Shown in pieces: positions 7,662-16,288 of a stretch of 26,904 nucleotides of DNA. A program made the position numbers and the translations under genes. Location of the stretch: assembly GCA_042095835.1 (NCBI GenBank), contig JBELML010000085.1, positions 1 to 26,904 on the forward strand, written 5' to 3'. Numbering within the stretch: the first letter of the stretch is position 1; each line of letters opens with the position of its first letter. The DNA is from DATFKA01 sp042095835. Its GTDB lineage: Bacteria; Bacteroidota; Bacteroidia; Chitinophagales; Saprospiraceae. The notes beneath the pieces are model-generated. The model saw only the letters and a list, made by a program, of their open reading frames with translations. It was not told where the DNA came from and did no database searches.

Positions 7662-9257
7662 TCACTCCCCGCTCCCCCACCAATTGTTGGCCGGATCAAA
7701 ATCTGGATCGAGAAAACTTAGCCGCTGTTGCTCTCGGAAAGGTAGCCATTCATTGAGGATTTTTTGCTCATATTCTGCCCGAAGTTCAGGATTGTATAAA
7801 GTATCTTTTTGGGCAAAATTGGCATTTACAGATGCCAGCCATTCTAAGAGTTGGCTAGTCATTTGTTGGGTACGCTCGGGATACTCTTCAGCAAGGTCAT
7901 TTTGCTCACCTGGATCACTATCGAGATTATATAATTCAGAACTGTCGGTCTCCCAATAATGGATGAGCTTCCAAGGGCCTTGTCGCAAAATGGAGGAAGG
8001 ATCACCGCCTTGGTTTCCATAATGCGGATAATGCCAATACAATGGTCTTTCTGGTAATGACTGCCCATCAAATAGAGGCTTGAGGCTTGTACCATCAATA
8101 TGCTGGGTAGGCTTGAGATCAAAACCTAATAAGTCAAGGATAGTAGGATAAAAATCTGCTCCCGTTACTGGATAACTGGTCGCTGATTGGGGCATCGGCC
8201 TCCAGGGTACAGAGATTAAATAGGGCTCCCGTATACCTCCTTCCCATTGGTAGCCTTTACCACCTCGCAGAGGAAGATTAGAGGTAGAATAGGCATCGCC
8301 TGAGGCTACACCACCATTATCGGAGGTAAAGACCACCAAAGTCTCTTCTTCGATACCAGCCTCTCGGAGCGCATCCAATGCTATCCCTACAGCATCATCC
8401 ATGGTCTCTACTAGACCAGCATAAACTGGATTGTCCTGCACTTTACGAATCGGAAGATGGCGCTCCATCGCAAAGCCTTTTTCTGGATATCCTTGCTGTG
8501 TACTTTTAGCCTGATATTTGGTCCATTTCTCTTTGGTGGTTTGTATTGGTCCGTGTACCGCATAGAAAGATAAAACAGCAAAGAAACTGGAATCTTTATG
8601 GGCTTTTATAAAATCTGCGGTTTCTCTAGCTAAGCGCAGGCTTAGATTTTCGCCATCAGGGCCACTTTCTAAATTTGGATTCTTCCAAGGGGCATAGTAG
8701 CCTCCAATGGGGCTTCCTACATCCCAACCGCCTTTATTAATATCAAAGCCATGATGCTCTGGATGGGAACCTTCACTACCAAGATGCCACTTTCCAGCAA
8801 AAAAAGTCTTAAAGTCCTGCTCCTTCAATGCCTCCGCTAAGCTAATGCCATCCATTGACAATTGGTGATTGTAGGCTGCTGGCAAAAGCTTATCATGTCG
8901 GTTGCGCTTGCGCCACTCTTCGCCGTATGCTGCACCTATCCAATCTGTAATACCATGTCTGGCAGTAAATTGCCCTGTAAAAATACTAGCCCGCGAAGGA
9001 CTACAGACCCGACTGGCCGCATAACCTTGCTCGAAAATGAGGCTACGAGCGGCTAGCGCATCCACATTTGGCGTTTCATAATAGGTACTCCCCGTATAGC
9101 CTAAATCCATCAAACCCAAATCATCCACTAGGATAAAAAGCACTTTAGGCTTGGAAGGTAATTGATCTTTGGGCGCATTGCAGGCAACCAGGCCGAGTAG
9201 CATTAAAAGGGTCACAAGACGATAGATAGGCATACTTTTTATTTTGAAAATAGCCAA
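7662..9257 (-). CDS. Sulfatase lipoprotein (type I, formylglycine-dependent)
   Basis: A 531-residue exported enzyme of the alkaline phosphatase/sulfatase superfamily. A hydrophobic stretch at 14-25 ends in LVAC, a good lipobox with Cys26. The metal-binding start FILVDDLG (Asp45, Asp46) precedes CSPSR at 85-89, the C-x-P-x-R signature whose Cys85 is oxidised to formylglycine. SDNGG in the middle supplies further metal ligands. It would hydrolyse sulfate esters on polysaccharides or other sulfated compounds at the cell surface; the substrate is not evident. A second in-frame Met at residue 9 could be the real start and would give a tighter signal peptide. No maturation enzyme lies nearby. An unknown secreted protein gene sits 18 bases upstream. 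Confidence 0.92.
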   Translation of the reverse strand: MAIFKIKSMPIYRLVTLLMLLGLVACNAPKDQLPSKPKVLFILVDDLGLMDLGYTGSTYYETPNVDALAARSLIFEQGYAASRVCSPSRASIFTGQFTARHGITDWIGAAYGEEWRKRNRHDKLLPAAYNHQLSMDGISLAEALKEQDFKTFFAGKWHLGSEGSHPEHHGFDINKGGWDVGSPIGGYYAPWKNPNLESGPDGENLSLRLARETADFIKAHKDSSFFAVLSFYAVHGPIQTTKEKWTKYQAKSTQQGYPEKGFAMERHLPIRKVQDNPVYAGLVETMDDAVGIALDALREAGIEEETLVVFTSDNGGVASGDAYSTSNLPLRGGKGYQWEGGIREPYLISVPWRPMPQSATSYPVTGADFYPTILDLLGFDLKPTQHIDGTSLKPLFDGQSLPERPLYWHYPHYGNQGGDPSSILRQGPWKLIHYWETDSSELYNLDSDPGEQNDLAEEYPERTQQMTSQLLEWLASVNANFAQKDTLYNPELRAEYEQKILNEWLPFREQQRLSFLDPDFDPANNWWGSGE

Positions 9258-9275
9258 TTTTCTGTAAAAATCGAC

Positions 9276-10244
9276 CTATCGAATCTCAATCTTCTTCCTC
9301 GACCAAGGGTTCCCCTCTAAATAAAAGTTCATCCCTGTCTTTTCAGACAGATCCACTAGGCGGTTATGCACCTCAATAGATCGCAGATAATGTGCTTTTC
9401 GACCATCATTTGTCTGATCTACCTCTACTTCTAAAGGCCCATCTAAAATACCAAAAAGTGGGCATTCAGGCTTAGCTACCGATACTCGATACCACTCTTC
9501 TATCAGAATAAATTCAAATGCTGACAACTCTCCCTTTGCTAAAGCCTTTTCTAAGGCGGGTTTTATCTTTGGGTAAAGCGTGTCTCGTTGCACAACAGCT
9601 GGTGTAGTAGAATTATGATGGCTCAAAATAGTTGACATCCAGAAATGGTTCCCGATGCGTTTTTCGCCAGGATATCCAGCCTTTTCCATTATCTTTTCAA
9701 ATTCTTTTAGTTGTCGGTTGCTATGGGGAGCAAATCTTTTCTCTGCATACCGTTGATAGCCTTTATCACTCAAAACCAATAGCGCACCTAAGGCCTTCCT
9801 CTGATCTCTAGAAAACATTTTTTTTACCTGCTTTCGCAATTCTTGGTCTAATGAAGCTTGGTAGTCTTCTTGTAAGCTACGATAGGTGGGCTGTATAGCT
9901 TCCCAAGCTGATGTCTGCCTAAATTCATCTAAGAAACTATTCTTTTTGATAGACTTCATAGTCCACCCTGCTCGCATGCCTTTGCTTAGAAGCTCCGCTG
10001 TTTTTTCTTCTTTTCCCAAATACCAGGCTATTTGAGTCGCCAGTTGATAATCCCTTAAAAAGACAAAATCGTATTGCTCAAATAATTGCTCATATGCCTG
10101 TAGTGCATCGTCGTATTTTTCTTCAGCCAGCAAGTTTTCAACCCCTACAACTTCTTGATGATAATCTACATAGTTGACCGCTTTTTGAGCACTTATCTCA
10201 TTCCCTATAAGTAGTAAAATAACGATGATGGCTGATTTATTCAT
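9276..10244 (-). CDS. Secreted protein of unknown function with TPR-like helices
   Basis: A 322-residue protein not recognised as a named family. Residues 5-18 form a signal peptide core ending in ISAQ, with likely cleavage after Ala19. Residues about 30-105 have the helix-turn-helix periodicity of tetratricopeptide repeats (for example EKYDDALQAYEQLFEQYD). The remainder is mixed helical, rich in Lys and Glu, and contains the segment FEFILIEEWYRVSV. It is followed after 18 bases by the sulfatase gene on the same strand, so the pair is probably one transcript. A role in substrate handling with the sulfatase is a guess based only on position. Confidence 0.7.
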   Translation of the reverse strand: MNKSAIIVILLLIGNEISAQKAVNYVDYHQEVVGVENLLAEEKYDDALQAYEQLFEQYDFVFLRDYQLATQIAWYLGKEEKTAELLSKGMRAGWTMKSIKKNSFLDEFRQTSAWEAIQPTYRSLQEDYQASLDQELRKQVKKMFSRDQRKALGALLVLSDKGYQRYAEKRFAPHSNRQLKEFEKIMEKAGYPGEKRIGNHFWMSTILSHHNSTTPAVVQRDTLYPKIKPALEKALAKGELSAFEFILIEEWYRVSVAKPECPLFGILDGPLEVEVDQTNDGRKAHYLRSIEVHNRLVDLSEKTGMNFYLEGNPWSRKKIEIR

Positions 10245-10300
10245 TTTTCTCTTTTGAAGTTCTTACCTTAAGTAACGGACAATGAATAAGTCTCGCATTT

Positions 10301-10400
10301 TGGCCGAGAAGGTTTTGTTTCAAAACAAGGCAAAAAACGTAGATAATGCAGCGCATTAGCGAGGCTTTTTAACGAAGTATTGAGACAAAAGATTCCGCCA
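10301..10400. repeat. Nested hairpin repeat, copy A
   Basis: An imperfect palindrome. Outer arms are TGGCCGAG... and ...CCGCCA, then TTTTGTTTCAA (10313-10323) with TTGAGACAAAA (10380-10390). A 50-base core (10328-10377) is shared with 17299-17348. Inside the core, TAATGC (10344-10349) and GCATTA (10353-10358) form a stem with a 3-base loop. It lies between a minus-strand and a plus-strand gene. Confidence 0.75.
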
Positions 10401-10434
10401 TAAATCGATAAGTTATTTCTTTGTTCGTTACTAA

Positions 10435-10462
10435 TTATACTCTATAAAAGCAAAGAGTATAA
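10435..10462. promoter_or_regulatory. Perfect 9-bp inverted repeat, possible operator
   Basis: TTATACTCT (10435-10443) and AGAGTATAA (10454-10462) are perfect inverted copies separated by 10 bases. The site lies 60 bases before the NTF2-like gene, where an operator or RNA hairpin could sit. No regulator can be named. Confidence 0.4.
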
Positions 10463-10522
10463 AAATTGCTATTGGGATGGTTCGGCAAGTCCATAATTCT
10501 TTTCTAACTACACAATACCTCT

Positions 10523-10984
10523 ATGAAAACACTAATCCAACAATTCTACACTAGCTTTTCTCAACTCGATGCTGAAGGTATGGCCAACTGCTACCATGAG
10601 GATATTGTCTTCGAAGATCCAGCTTTTGGTGAGTTGCGAGGAGAACGCGCCAAAAATATGTGGCGTATGCTTTGTGAAAGTCAAAAAGGGAAAGATTTTC
10701 GGATAGAATTTTCAGATATTCGTATGGACGGAGAAGTAGGCTTCGCGCATTGGGAGGCTTTCTATACTTTTGGCAAAACAGGCCGTAAAGTACATAACAA
10801 AATCGATGCTCACTTCCGCTTTCAGGATGGCAAAATCATTGAACACAGAGATCATTTCAACCTGCATAGCTGGGCTGGTCAGGCAATGGGACTACAAGGC
10901 AGACTCATAGGATGGATGCCTTTTTTCAAAAAGCAATTACATAGCCAGACCAACAGGATGCTGGACAAATTTATCCAGCGCTAA
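10523..10984 (+). CDS. SnoaL/NTF2-like domain protein
   Basis: A 153-residue protein with the cone-shaped alpha+beta pattern of the SnoaL-like/NTF2 superfamily. The first helix (about 3-15) runs into GMANCYHEDIVFEDPAFGELRG (about 19-40), a typical opening of the family. HWEAFYTF and HFRFQDGKIIEHRDHFN are the later strands. Members are isomerases, hydrolases or ligand-binding proteins; none has a fixed signature that tells them apart. There is no signal peptide. It lies 47 bases before lodA on the same strand, so it may belong to that unit, but a functional link is not shown. Confidence 0.85.
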   Translation: MKTLIQQFYTSFSQLDAEGMANCYHEDIVFEDPAFGELRGERAKNMWRMLCESQKGKDFRIEFSDIRMDGEVGFAHWEAFYTFGKTGRKVHNKIDAHFRFQDGKIIEHRDHFNLHSWAGQAMGLQGRLIGWMPFFKKQLHSQTNRMLDKFIQR

Positions 10985-11031
10985 TACAGAAATTTTATTA
11001 CTTTACATTTTTACATCTAAAACCACATAAC

Positions 11032-12984
11032 ATGGATATGAATCAAGTTCATTCCGTAGCCATTTATCCGGCTATTGGAGTAGCTAGAGTAGGCGGTAGC
11101 CCCTCTGAGTATTTTATTGGTCCCACCATTCCTGGCATACCCGCTCATGATCCTGATCAATTTCGAGATGCTGCTGGCCGAATTAAGCGGCAAGCCGCCC
11201 AATTCTACATTTATGCTTTAGACAAGGATGGTCAAGTCATCGGTGAGTTAAATGAAAAGCATGGCGTAAAAATTGATTGGCGGGTTGACGTAGCCAACAA
11301 AAAAGCTGCTTGGTATAATTTCGACATCGCTCTAGACATTCCTGCCGCTCAGGGTGCCTACGATAGTGAAGGCATCGCCACACCTAACGGCCAACCCGTA
11401 CAAAGTAAATTGCGCAACGCCGACTTTCAGGGAGATGATCGAAAACTACTGATGATTGAAGCCAAAGCAAAGCATATCACGGGTTGCAATACGAATGCCG
11501 ACGGTTCCCATTATCATTTTGTCGGTGAGATCGGCAAACCAGACCGCAATGGCCATCGACAGGAGGTGTATATGGGAGAAATTAGAACCGATGAGCTAGG
11601 CCGTCTCCTCTTTTTAGGAGGAAGAGGAAAGTCTGATTCCTTTACACATCCCAAGAAACCACAGACAACTTTTGCCAACAATGAGGGCTGGCACGATGAT
11701 ATGAGCGATGGCCCCATCGATGCTACCGTCACCCTTCCCAACGGGAAAAACCTGGAGGCTGACGGAGCTTGGGTATTGACCGCACCACCCAACTATGCCG
11801 TTGGCGTACAAGCTTTTTCTACTGGTTATCAGTTGTTAGAAGATGTAGCCGCACAGAAGCATCCGCATCTCAAAAAAGATTGTCCCTCCTTCTACGCAGA
11901 TATTTATCCGACGCTGCGTCAACTCTCCGAAAATCAATGGGTGAACGCGGGGGTGAGTGTAGACTTAGGTTGGGGCTCGGCTTATGATTTCAACCACCCT
12001 TCTTTAATCGAGCGCTTGAAAGACCCCAGCGATATAAATCGGCCTTTGCGGCAAACCGTCTTTGAGACCTTCCGCAACCCGAATTATGAAATTATGCAAC
12101 CCAACACCTGGCCTCCACTTTATGGCGATGCGGTGAGTTTTAACGTGAATTCATCAGACCCTAGGGCTTGGTTTGCAATAACTCCTTTGACCTATGGATA
12201 CCTAGAGCAATGGGCAAGAGGGGAATTCCTGGTAGATGAGCCTATAGTACCGAAAACCTGGGAAGAAATGACGCCGAGCGAACAAGCACATGGACTCACA
12301 GAAGCTGCTTTAGAAGAAACCTTAGGTGGCCCATTCCATCCGGGTTGTGAGTTTACTTGGCCAATGCGTCATCCTATGATGTACCACGACGATTCACCAT
12401 TTCGCATCAAGCGGCGTGCTAAGGCCAAGGAATACTTCGGTGAGACCCTTGATTCTGAAAAAGCTTTGGCTCCTGGTGGCCCCTTAGATGGTAGTTCACC
12501 GGGTGATTTGACCAAGTGGATGGCTGTACCTTGGCAGACGGATACCTCAAGTTGCTTATCTGCTTATCGGGCATTCCTAGGAGAATACTTGCCCACCTTC
12601 TGGCCAGCCCGTGTACCTAATGATGTACTGACCGAAGAAGACTTTCAAGTAATCAACTCCTCTACCAGTTCTGACGATGACAAGATCGCTGCCTTTGGGC
12701 CACATGCGCGTAAAAAATGGTTGCGAGGCTATATTTATGATAATAATGGTCATGTGCTTAATCAACCTAGCTCTGTAGGAACAGAAAAATTCACAGAGAA
12801 ATGGGACAAAATTGGTATCATCCTCAAAAAGCAGCTTGAGGAGGAAAATGTACTCTTTCCAAAGGAGATTTGGGTAGAAACTGGACGGAGTCTCCAAGAG
12901 GAGCAAACGCCGAAATTAATGGCTACCGATGCCGTCCCTCAAAGACCAGATTGGGTGGATCAGAATCCAAGGAAAAATCGATAG
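11032..12984 (+). CDS. lodA: LodA-like cysteine tryptophylquinone (CTQ) amino acid oxidase
   Basis: A 650-residue protein of the LodA/GoxA family, which oxidatively deaminates amino acids (lysine at the epsilon amine in LodA, glycine in GoxA), releasing ammonia and hydrogen peroxide. The N-terminus has the family opening AIYPAIGVARVG. The cofactor region reads PWQTDTSSC: Asp504 and Cys508 keep the same four-residue spacing as Asp512 and Cys516 of Marinomonas LodA. Trp563 (KKWLRGY) is the best candidate partner for the Cys-Trp crosslink, about where Trp581 sits. There is no signal peptide. The next gene is the LodB-type flavoprotein known to be required for CTQ formation, overlapping by one base. 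The substrate cannot be read from the sequence; the symbol denotes the family. Confidence 0.9.
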   Translation: MDMNQVHSVAIYPAIGVARVGGSPSEYFIGPTIPGIPAHDPDQFRDAAGRIKRQAAQFYIYALDKDGQVIGELNEKHGVKIDWRVDVANKKAAWYNFDIALDIPAAQGAYDSEGIATPNGQPVQSKLRNADFQGDDRKLLMIEAKAKHITGCNTNADGSHYHFVGEIGKPDRNGHRQEVYMGEIRTDELGRLLFLGGRGKSDSFTHPKKPQTTFANNEGWHDDMSDGPIDATVTLPNGKNLEADGAWVLTAPPNYAVGVQAFSTGYQLLEDVAAQKHPHLKKDCPSFYADIYPTLRQLSENQWVNAGVSVDLGWGSAYDFNHPSLIERLKDPSDINRPLRQTVFETFRNPNYEIMQPNTWPPLYGDAVSFNVNSSDPRAWFAITPLTYGYLEQWARGEFLVDEPIVPKTWEEMTPSEQAHGLTEAALEETLGGPFHPGCEFTWPMRHPMMYHDDSPFRIKRRAKAKEYFGETLDSEKALAPGGPLDGSSPGDLTKWMAVPWQTDTSSCLSAYRAFLGEYLPTFWPARVPNDVLTEEDFQVINSSTSSDDDKIAAFGPHARKKWLRGYIYDNNGHVLNQPSSVGTEKFTEKWDKIGIILKKQLEEENVLFPKEIWVETGRSLQEEQTPKLMATDAVPQRPDWVDQNPRKNR

Positions 12985-14114
12985 TGCAGACTATCCAACA
13001 TATTACCATTCTAGGGGGCGGGCCAGCTGGTTGTTCTGCCGCCTTACTGCTTAAGCAAAACGGCTTTTCGGTCACACTTATCGACCGAAAAGCCCTGCTT
13101 AAAGCAGCATACCAAGCTACTCCAAAGCCTGGGGAAAGTCTACCTCCCGAAATTCAAACCTTGCTCCAAGAGCTAGGACTTTGGGAGCGTTTTCTCCAAT
13201 CTAATGCACTACCTGCCTATTGTAATATATCGTATTGGGGAACTACAAAAGCACAGTACCACGATTTCATGAATCATCCCTTGGGACATGCCTGGCATAT
13301 TGACCGAACGGTATTTGAGCAGATGTTGATTAATGCTTGTGCGGAAAAAGCCATCGAAATCCTTGACCAGCACAAACTCGTCAATTGGGTTTATCAGCAG
13401 CAAAAGTGGCAACTCCAATTCGCCAATGGAAAGCAATTGACTAGTGATTTCTTAATCGATGCGAGTGGCCGTAGCAGCTGGTTTGCTCGCCAACAAAGCC
13501 GAAAGAGATTATACGAACATCGACAATTAGCCTTGCTTAGCTTCCTGCAAGCTCAGGAGCATATGGAGAATACCAATAGCCTGATAGAAACCACAGCAAA
13601 TGGCTGGTGGTATAGCGCTGGTATACCTGGTCATCGCTTGGTTACCTGCTTTTTCTGCAAACCCACCAATAAGGAACGAAAGAATTGGCTCCATCCTCAA
13701 GTCTGGAAGCAGCTACTAGAGCAGGCCCCACAAACGAATGCTCGCTTAAAGCAAACGGGCTACCAAATCATAGCTCCGCCCCAATTTGTAGCTGCTGATA
13801 GTAGCATCCTGGATCAAACTTATGGTGATGCCTGGGCGGCCATAGGCGATGCGGCCTTGACTTATGATCCAATTTCTGCTCATGGCATCACGATGGCCAT
13901 GCTCACGGCCAAGGATATCTGTCACGCGATTCAGTTGCTCAACCAAGGGCAAATGGATAGTCTTAAGCATTATAATAATAAACTTTGGATTGCTTTTGAT
14001 GCTTATGCTCGAGCGCGCAAACAATACTACAAACAAATGACCACCTTATCGAAGGATCCATTTTGGCGGTCACCTGCTTCGATCCTCCAAGCAAAAGCCC
14101 AAGACTTATCTTAA
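12984..14114 (+). CDS. lodB: LodB-like FAD-dependent oxidoreductase (CTQ maturation)
   Basis: A 376-residue flavoprotein related to tryptophan halogenases and geranylgeranyl-reductase-like oxidoreductases. The N-terminal Rossmann motif GGGPAG is at residues 11-16, PGESLPPE follows near residue 50, and the second FAD motif with Gly288-Asp289 (AAIGDAALTYDP) is near the end. LodB proteins are needed to generate the tryptophylquinone of LodA. The start chosen is GTG at 12984, whose G is the last base of the lodA stop codon (TAGTG). The frame is also open upstream to an ATG at 12870, but that would put 38 unstructured residues before the Rossmann strand and overlap lodA by 115 bases. The one-base overlap implies coupled translation. 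Confidence 0.88.
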   Translation: MQTIQHITILGGGPAGCSAALLLKQNGFSVTLIDRKALLKAAYQATPKPGESLPPEIQTLLQELGLWERFLQSNALPAYCNISYWGTTKAQYHDFMNHPLGHAWHIDRTVFEQMLINACAEKAIEILDQHKLVNWVYQQQKWQLQFANGKQLTSDFLIDASGRSSWFARQQSRKRLYEHRQLALLSFLQAQEHMENTNSLIETTANGWWYSAGIPGHRLVTCFFCKPTNKERKNWLHPQVWKQLLEQAPQTNARLKQTGYQIIAPPQFVAADSSILDQTYGDAWAAIGDAALTYDPISAHGITMAMLTAKDICHAIQLLNQGQMDSLKHYNNKLWIAFDAYARARKQYYKQMTTLSKDPFWRSPASILQAKAQDLS

Positions 14115-14222
14115 CACTTTAAGATTAACGAAAACTACATTTTAACACTTTTACAAACCCTAATTTTTTGAGTTTAACCCTTCCTTATTGCTCACTTTAG
14201 AGTAATTAACATTTGTCTGATT

Positions 14223-14230
14223 TATATTTG
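14223..14230 (+). promoter_or_regulatory. Possible -7 promoter box before the Arg/Asn-rich secreted protein
   Basis: TATATTTG matches the TAnnTTTG box of Bacteroidota promoters and lies 47 bases before the ATG at 14278. A clean -33 TTG at normal spacing is not seen. Confidence 0.35.
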
Positions 14231-14277
14231 AATCATCCGACAAGCCGTAGATTTTATCGAACTAAAAAACAGCAATT

Positions 14278-14964
14278 ATGAAAAGGCAAACTTCATTACT
14301 AGTCGCTTTACTGCTCGGTGCAGTTAGTACTATGGCAGGTCCGTCTTTTGTCACCAGGATTGAAGGATTTTGGCAGGCTGATCGAGCCAATGTATCAATT
14401 ATTGTAGAAGAGGTCCGCGACGGTATTCGGGTCCAACGCTCTGATCAAAACGAGTGGTTTTACTATACCTACATCGGCCAGGATGAATACGCCAATCGAC
14501 GTGGTCAAAAGTATCGTTTTGAAAATAATGACCGCTTGGTTTTTGTAGATGATCGTAGCAATAGGCGGATCAGCTTCTACAAAGCTGAGCGTAATCGAGG
14601 CCGTAATCAAGACAAATACTACGATGGCTATAATGACCGCAACCGAGGCAACAATGGCCGATTCAATCGCAGGTCTAATATCAACTCCCTAACCGCAGCT
14701 CGCCTGATGGAGGGTCGCTGGACCAATCAACGCAATGGTGATCGGATTATCATCAGAAAAAGGGGGCGCAATATTGAATTCATCAATAATCGTCGTTCGC
14801 GTATATATAGTCCTATTGGTAATGGATTCTTTGAGGATCGTTTCGGTAATCGTCTCAAACTAGCAGGTGAAAATAAGCTCTTCTTTCGAGGAGCCCGTAC
14901 AGGACGCCCGGTCGTATTTAGGCGCGGCTACGACACTTTTGGTAATCGAAACGGGCGTTGGTAG
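14278..14964 (+). CDS. Secreted Arg/Asn-rich basic protein, two beta domains
   Basis: A 228-residue protein with a signal peptide (residues 5-19, likely cleavage after Ala20 in MAGP). Two segments look like related small beta domains: about 28-103 (EGFWQADRANVSIIVEEVRDGIRV) and about 143-220 (EGRWTNQRNGDRIIIRKRGRNIEF). Both open with EG-x-W and continue into alternating strands. They are joined by a strongly basic, Gly/Asn/Arg-rich linker (about 105-137). The very high Arg content makes the mature protein strongly basic, so it may bind polyanions such as nucleic acid or acidic polysaccharide (inference). I do not recognise a named family. It heads a run of three small exported proteins on the plus strand. 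Confidence 0.75.
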   Translation: MKRQTSLLVALLLGAVSTMAGPSFVTRIEGFWQADRANVSIIVEEVRDGIRVQRSDQNEWFYYTYIGQDEYANRRGQKYRFENNDRLVFVDDRSNRRISFYKAERNRGRNQDKYYDGYNDRNRGNNGRFNRRSNINSLTAARLMEGRWTNQRNGDRIIIRKRGRNIEFINNRRSRIYSPIGNGFFEDRFGNRLKLAGENKLFFRGARTGRPVVFRRGYDTFGNRNGRW

Positions 14965-15071
14965 CATTTAGGTAGGGATTCCTATACATTGCAATGAGTA
15001 AAGATAAAGCGGTCGAAATGCATCTACAAAAATGATCTATTTTGACCGCTCAATCTGTAAATATCAAAGCT

Positions 15072-15599
15072 ATGAATCCTATGCCATCTCGTTTTGTTAC
15101 TGCACTTGTTTTAGGCCTATTGATTCCTAGCTTTTCTAATGCACAGAATATGGATAATGCGCAGTTGGAACAAATCTTACAAACGGTAAGTGATACCGTA
15201 ATTGGTGAAGCAGGGGCCTGGGAAATTTTTGTAGACAATATGGCCATGCTGGTAGTGACTGATGAGTCTCATAATCGCATGCGTATTATCTCCCCCATCA
15301 TGGAGGTAAAAGATATGACTCCCGAACAACTACAAGCAGCAATGGATGCTAATTTTCATTCTGCTTTAGATGTAAAATATGCTACTTCCAGTGGACTGAT
15401 GTGGGCCGCATTTATCCATCCACTGAAAGAATTGCAGCAGCATCAAGTGCTCGATGCCATCACACAAGTATACCGTGCTAAACGGACATTTGGGACGAGC
15501 TATACCAGCACTGATCTTTTCTATCCTAAAAAAGGAGAAACACCTCAACCTGATAAAACAAAACAGCCTAGCTCCAAAAGACAATTACAAAAGTCTTAG
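15072..15599 (+). CDS. Exported protein with YbjN/CesT-like fold (tentative)
   Basis: A 175-residue protein. The frame is open from a TTG at 15042, but ATG at 15072 puts the signal peptide (PSRFVTALVLGLLIPSFSNA) directly at the N-terminus and is preferred. The mature part has a helix, then strands (WEIFVDNMAMLVVTD, RMRIISPIMEV), then a helix with ANFHSALDVKYA and a strand LMWAAFIHPL. This alternation resembles the YbjN / type III chaperone-like fold seen in bacterial sensory and chaperone proteins. The C-terminal 20 residues are Pro/Lys/Gln-rich and probably disordered. The function is unknown. The stop is 26 bases before the next lipoprotein gene. Confidence 0.7.
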   Translation: MNPMPSRFVTALVLGLLIPSFSNAQNMDNAQLEQILQTVSDTVIGEAGAWEIFVDNMAMLVVTDESHNRMRIISPIMEVKDMTPEQLQAAMDANFHSALDVKYATSSGLMWAAFIHPLKELQQHQVLDAITQVYRAKRTFGTSYTSTDLFYPKKGETPQPDKTKQPSSKRQLQKS

Positions 15600-15625
15600 T
15601 ATCTTTCGAAAAACCAAGGATACCA

Positions 15626-16069
15626 ATGAAAAGACTTCTTCTCTTACTGAGTAGTATCGCTATGCTATTCGGCCTTTCTTCTTGTAAAACCAAGCAATAT
15701 GCTGCAACTGCTTTACCTGATAAAAAAATTGTGTTTGGCAAAGGAGGAGGTTTCACAGGAGCAGTCACCGAATATATTTTATTAGAAAATGCCCAACTCT
15801 TTGAGCATCCATTCCTGCAAGATTCTTTAGTGACCATGGAGGCCATGAAGAAAAAGACTTGCAAACAAGCTTTCAAAACCTTGGACAAAATAGACAAAAG
15901 CAAGCTTGGTGTACAAGAGCCCGGTAATCTCTACTACTTCCTCCATTATCACGATGGAGAAAACCATTATGAGACAACTTGGGGAGCAGCTAAATATACC
16001 ATAGACCCCGAAGTAAAGTCTATTTGGGACCAGTTGATGGCAGAAATCAATAACCCATCTAAACAATAG
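15626..16069 (+). CDS. Small lipoprotein of unknown function
   Basis: A 147-residue protein with a strong lipoprotein signal: hydrophobic residues 4-17 then LSSC with Cys20. The mature part begins with a flexible KTKQYAA, followed by the strands KKIVFGKGGGFTGAVTEYILLENAQLF and, near the end, NLYYFLHYHDGENHYETTWG. The pattern resembles a small beta-rich periplasmic domain found as orphan lipoproteins in Bacteroidota, but no named family is recognised. It is co-directional with and close to the preceding exported protein, so the two may be co-transcribed. A short hairpin lies just after the stop codon. Confidence 0.75.
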   Translation: MKRLLLLLSSIAMLFGLSSCKTKQYAATALPDKKIVFGKGGGFTGAVTEYILLENAQLFEHPFLQDSLVTMEAMKKKTCKQAFKTLDKIDKSKLGVQEPGNLYYFLHYHDGENHYETTWGAAKYTIDPEVKSIWDQLMAEINNPSKQ

Positions 16070-16071
16070 TG

Positions 16072-16088
16072 TCTCTTTTAGAAAGAGA
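16072..16088 (+). terminator. Short hairpin after lipoprotein gene, possible terminator
   Basis: TCTCTTT (16072-16078) and AAAGAGA (16082-16088) form a perfect 7-bp stem with a 3-base loop, two bases after the stop codon. No T-run follows, so intrinsic termination is uncertain. Confidence 0.3.
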
Positions 16089-16288
16089 TCGTAAAGTCAT
16101 CTGGCGCTTTTCCATTCCTCTTCGATTAAGGTTTGACGAAGAATTGGCCACGTCTGTCCTAAAAAGCCTGTAAGAAAAAGAAGATAGGCAACAATTCTAA
16201 ATCCTATATCATTACATTTAGTGACAAAGAAATCAACGATTTCAGGTCGGCTTGTATAGAAGATTAAATAACTATATCAATTACATCA

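Noticed and set aside
12870..12983. In-frame upstream extension of the LodB gene from an ATG at 12870
   Set aside because: It would overlap lodA by 115 bases and add 38 residues with no fold before the first Rossmann strand; the GTG at 12984, overlapping the lodA stop, fits better.
15042..15071. TTG start of the YbjN-like exported protein gene
   Set aside because: It places ten polar residues before the signal peptide; ATG at 15072 gives a normal signal sequence.
16069..16173. Possible 34-residue frame from GTG overlapping the lipoprotein stop
   Set aside because: Codon pattern is plausible but there is no recognisable feature, and the hairpin overlaps its start; without conservation data it cannot be supported.
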